Both the position numbers and the translations under genes were made by a program. 16,170 nucleotides of DNA from JAZSQT01 sp045538075 (GTDB lineage Bacteria; Chrysiogenota; Deferribacteres; Deferribacterales; Mucispirillaceae): assembly GCA_045538075.1 (NCBI GenBank), contig JAZSQT010000140.1:1-16170 (forward strand). Direction: 5' to 3'. The notes beneath the pieces were generated by a model. That model saw nothing but the letters and a program-made list of their open reading frames with translations. It searched no databases and was not told the DNA's origin. Of this stretch, positions 1 to 6,807 are shown piece by piece. Positions within the stretch are counted from its first letter, which is position 1; the number at the start of each line of letters is the position of its first letter.

Positions 1-107
1 AGTAAAAGCATTCCATATATTCATTAAATTAGCTCACAAACTCACTTCGTTCGGGGACAAGCCCAGTGTTCGCTAAATACATTTAATGAATATATGTCAT
101 TACTTCT
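1..107 (-). repeat. Palindromic MITE-like element, left copy
   Basis: This is the reverse complement of the element at 5349-5458 and matches it without a difference over these 107 bases. The outermost three bases of the element are cut off by the window edge. Inner inverted arms of 15-16 bp (ATATATTCATTAAAT and its complement) enclose a core of about 50 bp. There is no coding capacity for a transposase, so it would be non-autonomous if mobile. Similarity to the right copy continues past the element to about base 275 with more differences. Confidence 0.8.
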
Positions 108-499
108 GAGTTCAAAAATTGTATTCTTTATGTATATTGTTATCTTTTCAATTCTATCTAAAAATTCATATTTATCTATCATTTTAAAGTTAAATAAATG
201 AAAGTTTTATAATAAGATAATTTTAGAACTCTTTTTACTGGATTACTTCGTCGCTTCACTCCTCGTAATGACCGTCTAATGCTCCACTTACAAAAAACAT
301 TCGTTTTTTCGCTCCAATTTCTATCCTGAAATTGTTACATTTCGGATAAAAAATCATTCTATAACTTGCTAAGATAAAAAATTGTATTCTTTAAAGTTTG
401 ATGCAATAATTTTTAGAATTTGCCTTATTTAAATTTACAATATAAGTAGATTTATGTTAAGGTTAAGGTAGATTATAATAAAAAGAATAGGAGTTTTTA
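108..499. other. Gene-free repeat-rich region upstream of hemL
   Basis: No gene is visible. Bases 108-160 continue the near-identical inverted match to the 5300-5348 region. Bases 160-275 are a diverged inverted copy of the modules at 5165-5302 and 5694-5815, including the reverse complement of the GTCATTACGAGGAG...GTAATCCAG hairpin at about 238-273. A small hairpin AAAAAAC-attc-GTTTTTT lies at 292-309. Copies of the dispersed motif TTGTATTCTTTA occur near 119 and 382. The hemL promoter is probably just upstream of the gene: a perfect TATAAT stands at 474-479, but no convincing -35 box can be seen. Confidence 0.6.
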
Positions 500-1765
500 A
501 TGAGCCTTTTTGATGAAGCAAAAAAATATATTCCTGGAGGAGTAAATAGTCCCGTTAGGGCTTTTGGGTCTGTTGGAGGCGAGCCTTTTTTTGTTGATAG
601 AGCAAAGGCAAGTCGCATTTGGGATACAAATGGAAAAGAATATATTGATTACGTTTGTTCATGGGGGCCGTTAATACTTGGTCATAGTGATCAAGATGTT
701 ATAAAAGCAGTTTCAGAAGCACTTTCTAAAGGTGCAAGTTTTGGTGCACCAACAGCTATAGAAACAGAGTTGGCAAAAAAGATAATAGAGCTTTTTCCCT
801 CAATAGATAAAGTTCGTATGGTTTCTTCTGGCACAGAAGCAGTGATGAGTGCAATTCGTCTTGCAAGAGGTTTTACGAAAAGAGATAAAATAATAAAATT
901 TGAGGGTTGTTATCACGGTCATTCTGATTTTATGCTTGTAAAAGCAGGTAGTGGCTTACTTACTTATGGCGAAACATCTTCTCTTGGCGTGCCTAAAGAT
1001 GTAGCAAAACTTACTATCGTTGCTGAATATAATAATTTAGAAAATGTAAAAGAAATTTTTGAAAAAAATAAAAACGAAATTGCTTGTGTTATTGTAGAGC
1101 CTGTTGCTGCAAATATGGGGTTAGTATTACCAAACGATAACTTTTTATCTGGTTTAAGAAAAATATGTGATGAAAATGGTAGTCTGCTTATATTTGATGA
1201 AGTTATTACTGGTTTTAGACTTTCAAAAGGTGGAGCAAGCCAGTTTTATAATATTCAACCAGATATTACTACATTAGGAAAGATAATTGGTGGTGGTTTG
1301 CCTGTTGGTGCTTACGGTGGCAAAAGAGAGATTATGGATTTAATATCTCCATTAGGAGGAGTTTATCAAGCAGGAACTCTTTCTGGTAACCCTCTTGCAA
1401 TGGCAGCAGGGCTTAAAACATTAGAAAAACTTTCAGATGATAGTTTTCATACTAAATTAAATGAAAAAGCAAGTATGTTATGGACTGGTTTTAGCGAAAA
1501 TCTTAAAAAATTAGGTCTAAATTATGCTTTTAATAGTATAGGTTCATTAAGTTGTTTATATTTTACTGATAATAAAGTTAATTCTTATCAAGATGCAGTT
1601 AAAGCTGATACTAAAAAATATGCAAAATATTTTCATGGTATGCTTGAAAAAGGTATAAATCTTGCTCCAGCACAATTTGAAGCAATGTTTGTTTCTATCA
1701 GCCATACAGATAAAGATATAGATGACACGATTAAAGCTCAATACGAAGTATTAAAGGCAATGTAG
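500..1765 (+). CDS. hemL: Glutamate-1-semialdehyde 2,1-aminomutase
   Basis: This PLP enzyme converts glutamate-1-semialdehyde to 5-aminolevulinate in the C5 route of tetrapyrrole (haem) synthesis, in the cytoplasm. The 421-residue length is usual for the family. Visible marks are the N-terminal IPGGVNSPVRAF (11-22), SSGTEA phosphate-binding segment (109-114), FDEVITGFR (232-240) with the PLP-contacting aspartate, and TTLGKIIGGGLPVGAYGG (258-273-area) with the Schiff-base lysine K261. The ATG has a GGAG ribosome site about eight bases upstream. The stop is followed two bases later by atpZ, so it heads the F0 operon. Haem supply next to respiratory genes, including an eight-haem cytochrome, makes sense. 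Identification is secure. Confidence 0.97.
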   Translation: MSLFDEAKKYIPGGVNSPVRAFGSVGGEPFFVDRAKASRIWDTNGKEYIDYVCSWGPLILGHSDQDVIKAVSEALSKGASFGAPTAIETELAKKIIELFPSIDKVRMVSSGTEAVMSAIRLARGFTKRDKIIKFEGCYHGHSDFMLVKAGSGLLTYGETSSLGVPKDVAKLTIVAEYNNLENVKEIFEKNKNEIACVIVEPVAANMGLVLPNDNFLSGLRKICDENGSLLIFDEVITGFRLSKGGASQFYNIQPDITTLGKIIGGGLPVGAYGGKREIMDLISPLGGVYQAGTLSGNPLAMAAGLKTLEKLSDDSFHTKLNEKASMLWTGFSENLKKLGLNYAFNSIGSLSCLYFTDNKVNSYQDAVKADTKKYAKYFHGMLEKGINLAPAQFEAMFVSISHTDKDIDDTIKAQYEVLKAM

Positions 1766-1767
1766 AT

Positions 1768-2028
1768 ATGTTTTTTAAAAATAATAAAGACGACAAAAAT
1801 AATCAAGAAGAAGATACTACTACTTTAAGGTCGCTATTAAATGCGTCAACTATAGGTTTAGCTTTTGTAACATCAATTTTTATTGGAACGGCGATAGGTT
1901 ATTTTCTTGATGATTATTTTGGAACGAAACCGTATTTATTACTTTTTTTTATGATAATGGGTATAATTTCAGGTTTTCGTAATGCTTACTATTTTTTAAA
2001 ACGAACTGATTTATGGAATAAAAAGTAG
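1768..2028 (+). CDS. atpZ: AtpZ/AtpI-family F0 accessory membrane protein
   Basis: A small membrane protein of 86 residues. A charged N-terminus (1-20) is followed by two hydrophobic helices (about 28-48 and 56-77), with GTAIGYFLDDYFGTKP between them, a pattern typical of the short AtpZ/AtpI proteins encoded ahead of F0 genes. Members are thought to help c-ring assembly or to bind Mg/Ca, but the exact role here is inference. It begins two bases after the hemL stop with only a weak ribosome site, suggesting translational coupling. The larger AtpI-type protein follows, so the operon carries both. Confidence 0.8.
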   Translation: MFFKNNKDDKNNQEEDTTTLRSLLNASTIGLAFVTSIFIGTAIGYFLDDYFGTKPYLLLFFMIMGIISGFRNAYYFLKRTDLWNKK

Positions 2029-2049
2029 GTTACGTAGGAGAATATAAAA

Positions 2050-2439
2050 TTGGCTATAGATGAGGCAGTTTTAAAAATTGATAGAAAAATTTTAATTATT
2101 TCATTGATTTTTGTCGCAATTTTATATAGTCTATTATTGGTTAGTTGTAGCGAGCATATTGCTACATCGTTTTTATTTGGTGCTTTAGCATCATTGTTTG
2201 ATATATATGCTCTTGCAAGGCTTGTTAAAATGGTTATGACATCTAGTGCAGGTTGGCTTTTTGTTCCATTAGGTGTTTTTAGGTGGGTTTTAGTTGGCTT
2301 TATAATTTTTATAGGCATTTATTATTATAAAGTTCAAATAGCGGCTTTGCTTATAGGTTTAGCAATACCTTTTGTATGTGTAATATTAGGAAGTATATAT
2401 AAATTATATTGGGGGAAAGAAAATGGAACATCCTCTTAA
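2050..2439 (+). CDS. atpI: ATP synthase subunit I (AtpI-like)
   Basis: A 129-residue protein with four predicted membrane helices (about 14-33, 38-58, 68-90, 96-118) matching the ATP synthase I family, which assists assembly of the c-ring. The segment FLFGALASLFDIYALARLVK (about 39-58) corresponds to the family's conserved second helix. The start is a TTG at 2050 preceded by AGGAG nine bases upstream; no better ATG lies nearby. Its 3' end overlaps the start of atpB by 17 bases, indicating coupled translation. Sequence conservation in this family is low, so the call rests on topology and position. Confidence 0.78.
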   Translation: MAIDEAVLKIDRKILIISLIFVAILYSLLLVSCSEHIATSFLFGALASLFDIYALARLVKMVMTSSAGWLFVPLGVFRWVLVGFIIFIGIYYYKVQIAALLIGLAIPFVCVILGSIYKLYWGKENGTSS

Positions 2440-3094
2440 TCTAACATCATTCTTGCCGGCAGATATTCAGCATCATTATTTGCATGTTATTATGCTTTTT
2501 ATTGCGATGCTTATAATTATCACTATCGGTCTTGTTGCAAGAAGTTTAAGAAGTGAAATTCCTACAAAGGGTCAAAACTTTTTTGAAATGCTTGTTTCTG
2601 GGATTTATAGCCAAGCAGATGATATTATGGGTAAGGCAGGTCGTCCATACGTGCCACTTATTTTTGGTATAGGTGCATACGTTGCTGTATCAAACCTTAT
2701 GGGTCTTATTCCTGGCCTTGCAGCTCCTACTGCAAATATGAATACAACGGCAGCTCCGGCAATATGCGTATTTATCTTCTATAATTATATCGGATTTAAA
2801 AAACATGGTTTAGGGTATATAAAACATTTTATGGGTCCAGTTATTTGGCTTGCACCATTTATGTTTATTATTGAATTTATTGGTCATTTAGCAAGACCTT
2901 TATCTCTTACAATGCGTCTTTTTGGTAACATTGCTGGAGAAGATTTAGTTATAGCTATTTTATTCGTTCTTGTGCCAATTCTTGTTCCGTTGCCAATGTT
3001 TTTTCTTGCTGTATTCACTTGTTGTTTACAAGCATACGTGTTTATGATGTTAAGTATGATATATATAGGTGGTGCTCTTGAAGAGGCACATTAA
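2423..3094 (+). CDS. atpB: F0F1 ATP synthase subunit a
   Basis: The stator subunit that forms the two proton half-channels against the c-ring in the inner membrane. At 223 residues it is on the short side for the family but complete. The essential arginine is R165 within SLTMRLFGN (161-169). Polar channel residues E151 and H155 precede it, and the conserved C-terminal helix with Q203 and Y205 follows. The ATG start has GGGGGAAAG upstream and overlaps atpI. The partner c subunit is encoded 33 bases downstream; F1 and b subunits are not in the window. Confidence 0.96.
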   Translation: MEHPLNLTSFLPADIQHHYLHVIMLFIAMLIIITIGLVARSLRSEIPTKGQNFFEMLVSGIYSQADDIMGKAGRPYVPLIFGIGAYVAVSNLMGLIPGLAAPTANMNTTAAPAICVFIFYNYIGFKKHGLGYIKHFMGPVIWLAPFMFIIEFIGHLARPLSLTMRLFGNIAGEDLVIAILFVLVPILVPLPMFFLAVFTCCLQAYVFMMLSMIYIGGALEEAH

Positions 3095-3127
3095 TATAAT
3101 TTATTATTTTTTTTGGAGGATTTCCTA

Positions 3128-3433
3128 ATGAAAAAAGTGTTATTTACTGCTCTTATGGTTCTTACTTCAACTGTAGCTTTTGCACAAGAAGGTCTTAAAG
3201 CTGCTGATACTGCTTGGGCTATCTTTTTAGGTGCAGGTCTTGCTATCGGTTTTGCTGCTCTTGGTGCAGGTATCGGTATGGGACGTGCTATTGGTGGTGC
3301 AGTTGAAGGTATTTCACGCAACCCAGGTGCTGGTAACAGAATTTTCACTGTTATGATTGTAGGTCTTGCTCTTATTGAGTCTCTTGCAATTTATGCACTT
3401 GTTATTGCACTTATTCTTCTTTTTGTTATCTAA
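3128..3433 (+). CDS. atpE: F0F1 ATP synthase subunit c
   Basis: The proteolipid that forms the rotor ring. From the ATG at 3128, chosen because GGAGGA lies seven bases upstream, the product has 101 residues. The first 19-20 (MKKVLFTALMVLTSTVAFA) look like a signal peptide ending at AFA-Q, an N-terminal extension seen in some c subunits. Two helices follow: a glycine-rich one with GAGIGMG (47-52-area) and a second with the ion-binding glutamate E84 in ALIESLAIYA. The polar loop is RNPGAGNR. Methionine replaces the glutamine of sodium-type c-rings and leucine follows the serine, so proton coupling is favoured. Confidence 0.96.
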   Translation: MKKVLFTALMVLTSTVAFAQEGLKAADTAWAIFLGAGLAIGFAALGAGIGMGRAIGGAVEGISRNPGAGNRIFTVMIVGLALIESLAIYALVIALILLFVI

Positions 3434-3450
3434 TAGTAACATTTATTATA

Positions 3451-3478
3451 GGCGAGCAGTTTTTTGCTCGCCTTTTTT
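3451..3478 (+). terminator. Rho-independent terminator of the hemL-atp operon
   Basis: A perfect 8-bp GC-rich stem GGCGAGCA / TGCTCGCC with a six-base loop is followed by six T residues. It begins 17 bases after the atpE stop, so the F0 operon ends here and the cytochrome gene needs its own promoter or read-through. Confidence 0.93.
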
Positions 3479-3513
3479 GCGTTAATAATTAAGATATATA
3501 AGGAGAATTTAAT

Positions 3514-4689
3514 ATGTTTAAGAATTTAATTAATAAGATAGTAAATTTCGCTAAAAGGAAACCGTCGCTTTTTATTGTTATTGTAATAGTTGCCGTTTTT
3601 CTTCTTTTAGCTGTAACTTATGAAACATTACATTTAACAAGCACTCCACAATTTTGTTCAATGTGTCATAAAGATGCCCATAGTGGGCCTGGTGGTGAAT
3701 ATTATACTTGGGAAAAAAATATTCATGAGGCAGTTAATGTTGGTTGTATTGATTGTCATGGTAGGCCAGGATTTTTTGGTTATATGAGGGCAAAAATTGG
3801 TGGTCTTTATGATGTGTATGCAGAGATTGTTTTATCACCAGAAGAAAAGAAAGAAATTCTTACTAAAGGTGCTACAGATGTTAAGTATGCATCAGAGTTA
3901 GTTCCGTCTGAATGGTGTGCATATTGTCATACAGATGAAGTTAATAAAGAAACGAGAGATAATTCAATTATGTCTTTTTTTGGTTTCCATATGAGAGATA
4001 TGGATAAGATTAAGAATCCAGAGTTTCGCCAAAAATATGGATTACCAGATTTATATACAGAAAAAGTTGTTAATGGTGTTGATCCAAATCACGCAAAACA
4101 CGTTAAAGAGTTGGGAATATCTTGTGTAAGTTGCCATTTAGGTGTAGCCCATGGTGGAGAATTTATTAACAAAACAAAGATGGAAACTTGTTTTGCTTGC
4201 CACGATGTAGAACGTCCTAAAAAAGAAGGTCAAACTATGCCAGAAAATGAAGATTGTGCATCGTGCCATAGTCAAGTTGTAGATATTCAAAAAGGTGAAT
4301 TTTTACAAGATAAAGGTATTGAGACTACCGAGTGGTATATGCCATCTCTTACTGGAGAATGTTCTTCTTGCCACGTAGATGCTTTTACTGCACCTACTGC
4401 ACAAACTTGTATAGATTGTCATGATGAATCTTACGGTGAAATTATGACTTCTACAATTGCTGATTTTAATGAAAGAAAAAATGCTCTTACTCCAGTTTGG
4501 ATAAATTTATATAAACAAGTAAATAGTATGACAGATGAGCAAAGAGCTATATTTAAAGATTTTAATTATTTTATGGGTATAATCAATAATGATGGATCTA
4601 AAGGAAACCATAATACAGACCTTATGAGCAGTGTTTTTGATAAAGCTGATGAGCTTGCAAAACAGCTCCAAGAAAGTATGCAGAAATAA
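3514..4689 (+). CDS. Membrane-anchored octahaem c-type cytochrome (NapC/NirT-like N-terminus)
   Basis: A 391-residue multihaem cytochrome. An N-terminal basic segment and one membrane helix (about 18-36) anchor it with the bulk in the periplasm. Eight CXXCH haem sites are visible, starting at C48, C78, C135, C204, C226, C248, C283 and C299. The region after the helix (TPQFCSMCH, then a second CXXCH about 30 residues on) resembles the NapC/NirT/NrfH quinol-oxidising group, which normally has four or five haems; here extra haem modules and a haem-free helical tail (about 310-391) follow. It could pass electrons from quinol to a periplasmic reductase, but no reductase gene is adjacent. AAGGAG lies upstream of the ATG. 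The exact subfamily is not resolved. Confidence 0.85.
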   Translation: MFKNLINKIVNFAKRKPSLFIVIVIVAVFLLLAVTYETLHLTSTPQFCSMCHKDAHSGPGGEYYTWEKNIHEAVNVGCIDCHGRPGFFGYMRAKIGGLYDVYAEIVLSPEEKKEILTKGATDVKYASELVPSEWCAYCHTDEVNKETRDNSIMSFFGFHMRDMDKIKNPEFRQKYGLPDLYTEKVVNGVDPNHAKHVKELGISCVSCHLGVAHGGEFINKTKMETCFACHDVERPKKEGQTMPENEDCASCHSQVVDIQKGEFLQDKGIETTEWYMPSLTGECSSCHVDAFTAPTAQTCIDCHDESYGEIMTSTIADFNERKNALTPVWINLYKQVNSMTDEQRAIFKDFNYFMGIINNDGSKGNHNTDLMSSVFDKADELAKQLQESMQK

Positions 4690-4717
4690 TTAAGATAGAT
4701 TAGATTAATTATATTTT

Positions 4718-4760
4718 AATGCCTTTATCTTTAAAAAAGATAAAGGCATTTTTTATTTTT
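4718..4760 (+). terminator. Rho-independent terminator of the cytochrome gene
   Basis: A 15-bp stem (AATGCCTTTATCTTT with its complement) and a three-base A loop are followed by a T-rich run. It starts 29 bases past the cytochrome stop. Confidence 0.9.
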
Positions 4761-4820
4761 ATATGTAGTTAAGTAGATTTTACTATTAAATAGAAAAAAT
4801 TTCTCAATTTATTAAAAAAA

Positions 4821-5020
4821 TTGTATTCTTTAGGAAAGTTGATATTGAAACAATCTTTACACCGAAACGAGTATATAAATATAGAAATTTTTTGTATTGT
4901 GGATTGCCACGAAAAACTAACGTTTTTCTCGCAATGACTTAAAAAGGTTAATGACTTTAAAACAAGTCATTACGAGGAGTGAAACGACGAAGTAATCCAG
5001 TAAAAAAGGTTGATAATAAA
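4821..5020 (+). repeat. Direct repeat unit 1 (200 bp)
   Basis: It starts TTGTATTCTTTAGGAAAGTT. It contains a hairpin at 4902-4938 whose inner stem is GAAAAAC (4911-4917) pairing with GTTTTTC (4922-4928), and a second palindromic block at about 4965-5000. The next unit begins immediately after, in the same orientation. Confidence 0.85.
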
Positions 5021-5217
5021 TTGTGTTCTTTAGGAAAGTTATATAGAAATAACCTTTACACCGAAATGAGTATATAAAAATTGAAATTGTTTATATAATT
5101 TATGGATTGCCACGACGATTAAAATCGTCTCGCAATGACTTTAGAAGTATTAAAGAAGTAAAAACAGTCATTACGAGGAGTGAAACGACGAAGTAATCCA
5201 GTAAAAAAATTGATACA
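5021..5217 (+). repeat. Direct repeat unit 2 (about 197 bp)
   Basis: It starts TTGTGTTCTTTAGGAAAGTT and follows unit 1 directly. The same order of blocks is kept. The hairpin inner stem is GACGATT (5114-5120) with AATCGTC (5123-5129), different in sequence from units 1 and 3 but still fully paired. The second block GTCATTACGAGGAGTGAAAC... lies at about 5167-5201. Confidence 0.85.
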
Positions 5218-5348
5218 AAATTTAGTTTTAAAATTAATTAATTATAAAACATTTCTTTATTTAACTTTGAAATAATAAATAAATATAAATTTTTTAAATA
5301 GAATTGAAAGGATAACAATATACATAAAGAATACAATTTTTGAACTTG

Positions 5349-5458
5349 AGAAGTAATGACATATATTCATTAAATGTATTTAGCGAACACTGGGCTTGTC
5401 CCCGAACGAAGTGAGTTTGTGAGCTAATTTAATGAATATATGGAATGCTTTTACTTCT
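5349..5458 (+). repeat. Palindromic MITE-like element, right copy (110 bp)
   Basis: The outer arms AGAAGTAA (5349-5356) and TTACTTCT (5451-5458) are exact complements. Inside them a 16-bp perfect inverted pair (5360-5375 and 5427-5442) flanks a core of about 50 bp containing TTAGC...GCTAA. There is no open reading frame. The inverted copy at 1-107 is identical over the shared length. It lies between repeat units 2 and 3, which suggests insertion into, or recombination within, a repeat array. Calling it mobile is inference. Confidence 0.75.
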
Positions 5459-5468
5459 GGAGAAAAAA

Positions 5469-5735
5469 TTGTGTTCTTTAGGGAAGTTGATATTGAAATA
5501 ACCTTTACACTGAAATGAGTTAATAAAATAGAAATAATTATAAAAAATAAATTTAAAATAACTTTTATACTGAAACAAGTTATTTAACTTTAAAAAAATT
5601 TTATAATTAAATATTTATATATTTTGTGGATTGCCACGAAAAACTATCGTTTTTCTCGCAATGACTTTAAATGGGTAATGACGTAAAAACGTGTCATTAC
5701 GAGGAGTGGAACGACGAAGTAATCCAGTAAAAAGA
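5469..5735 (+). repeat. Direct repeat unit 3, with internal duplication
   Basis: It starts TTGTGTTCTTTAGGGAAGTT. Compared with units 1 and 2 it carries extra sequence: the segment at about 5497-5525 (AAATAACCTTTACACTGAAA) recurs with changes at about 5557-5585, a 60-bp tandem duplication. The hairpin inner stem is GAAAAAC (5638-5644) with GTTTTTC (5649-5655). The unit ends in the same GTCATTACGAGGAG...GTAATCCAG block (5692-5728). Confidence 0.8.
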
Positions 5736-5806
5736 GTTTTAAAATCACCTAATTATAAAACTTTCCTTTATTTAACTTTGAAATAATAAATAAATATAAA
5801 TTTTTT

Positions 5807-5843
5807 AAATAAAAAGGATACAATACCATTAAGTATTGTATCC
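5807..5843 (-). terminator. Rho-independent terminator of the binding-protein gene
   Basis: A perfect 11-bp stem GGATACAATAC / GTATTGTATCC with a six-base loop is followed, reading the minus strand, by TTTTTATTT. It lies 28 bases beyond the stop codon of the gene at 5872-6639. Confidence 0.88.
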
Positions 5844-5871
5844 CTATAACTATAATAATATATTTATAATA

Positions 5872-6639
5872 TTATTTAATCTTTTTAAACCAGCCAAATT
5901 TTTTAAATGCAGCTTCTGCTTCTTCTGAGTGTAACCATTTAGCAAATTCAACTGTTTCTTTACTTGCGTCTTTACGAACATTAATGTTCATATCACGCAT
6001 AATAACGTATTTTGGATCAATTTCTACAGCTTCACCAATTCCTGGATTGCTAATTGCCCAATCTGCCCATGTAATCCAAACATCAGCTCCTTCCATTGTT
6101 TCTAATGCTTTACGAGAAGTGCCACTATTAGGAGTAAATACTATAATATTCTTACGAATTTTTGAAACCATAGATACATCGCCAGTTCTTCCAACTATAT
6201 CTTCCCATACACCAGTTCCCGATGTATTACTTTTGCCAGCACCATCATTTACGATAATACCAATACCAGGACGAGCAAGATCTTCTATACTTTTAATCTT
6301 TTTAGGGTTGCCTTTTTTTACTAAAAGAATACTTTTGCGTAACGCAAGTGGCTCTATATTTTTTTCATCAAATTTATCTGCATGATCCCTTGTAATTGCA
6401 AGTGCAGATTGTTCACTTGCACCAAAAAGTATATCTGCATCTTTTTTTGCATTTTCATTCCATTTAGCTTGTGGGCCAAAATTGATATTAATTTTAACAC
6501 CAGTTTTTTTTGTGTAAATTTTTGCAGCTTCTTGAAGAGCAGTATGTGGGCCACCAGGACCATACATATTAATTTCTGCTAACGCAAGTGTTGGTAATGC
6601 TAAAATCATTAGCAATGTAATAATTAATCTTTTTTTCAT
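5872..6639 (-). CDS. Periplasmic substrate-binding protein, AcfC/ModA-like
   Basis: A 255-residue exported solute-binding protein. A classical signal peptide (1-21, MKKRLIITLL...ALALA-E) is followed by a type-2 periplasmic binding fold. The opening NMYGPGGPHTALQEAA, the stretch FGPQAKWNENAKKDADILFGASEQ and the later NSGTSRKALETMEGADVWITW resemble the AcfC (accessory colonisation factor) branch of ModA-like binding proteins. The ligand is not predictable; related proteins bind oxyanions such as molybdate or sulfate. No ABC permease or ATPase gene is adjacent, so it is an orphan binding protein here. AGGAGG lies just before the ATG. The fold is clear; the AcfC assignment is from memory of family motifs. 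Confidence 0.75.
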   Translation of the reverse strand: MKKRLIITLLMILALPTLALAEINMYGPGGPHTALQEAAKIYTKKTGVKININFGPQAKWNENAKKDADILFGASEQSALAITRDHADKFDEKNIEPLALRKSILLVKKGNPKKIKSIEDLARPGIGIIVNDGAGKSNTSGTGVWEDIVGRTGDVSMVSKIRKNIIVFTPNSGTSRKALETMEGADVWITWADWAISNPGIGEAVEIDPKYVIMRDMNINVRKDASKETVEFAKWLHSEEAEAAFKKFGWFKKIK

Positions 6640-6807
6640 TAAATCCTCCTAAAATATTACATATAATTTACCATATATACAAAATATACAATATTCTGAA
6701 AAACATAAGCAATAAGACATATATCTTAGATAAAAGTTCATTATATTTTTTATTAATTTATTATTGAAATTTTATATTTAGAAATGACATAAAATTTGAT
6801 TAAAACA

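Larger units (their letters stand above)
4761..5806. other. Gene-free region of composite repeats
   Basis: About 1.05 kb without any plausible gene on either strand. It holds three related direct repeat units (4821, 5021, 5469), an inserted palindromic element (5349-5458) and two AT-rich modules of about 120 bp (5165-5302 and 5694-5815) that recur inverted at 160-275. Each direct unit begins TTGT(A/G)TTCTTTAG and contains two hairpins, one of type GGATTGCCAC...CGCAATGAC and one of type GTCATTACGAGGAG...GTAATCCAG. Confidence 0.75.

Noticed and set aside
3113..3127. TTG start for atpE at 3113
   Set aside because: It would place the GGAGGA ribosome site inside the gene; the ATG at 3128 is correctly spaced from it.
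3260..3400. Sodium-translocating ATP synthase
   Set aside because: The c subunit has methionine where sodium c-rings have glutamine, and leucine where they have threonine after E-S, so the sodium-binding signature is incomplete.
1..5460. Insertion sequence or integrative element bounded by the inverted repeats
   Set aside because: No transposase or integrase is encoded, and the enclosed genes are core housekeeping and respiratory genes.
4821..5735. CRISPR array
   Set aside because: Repeats are about 200 bp, only three units, without short unique spacers or cas genes.
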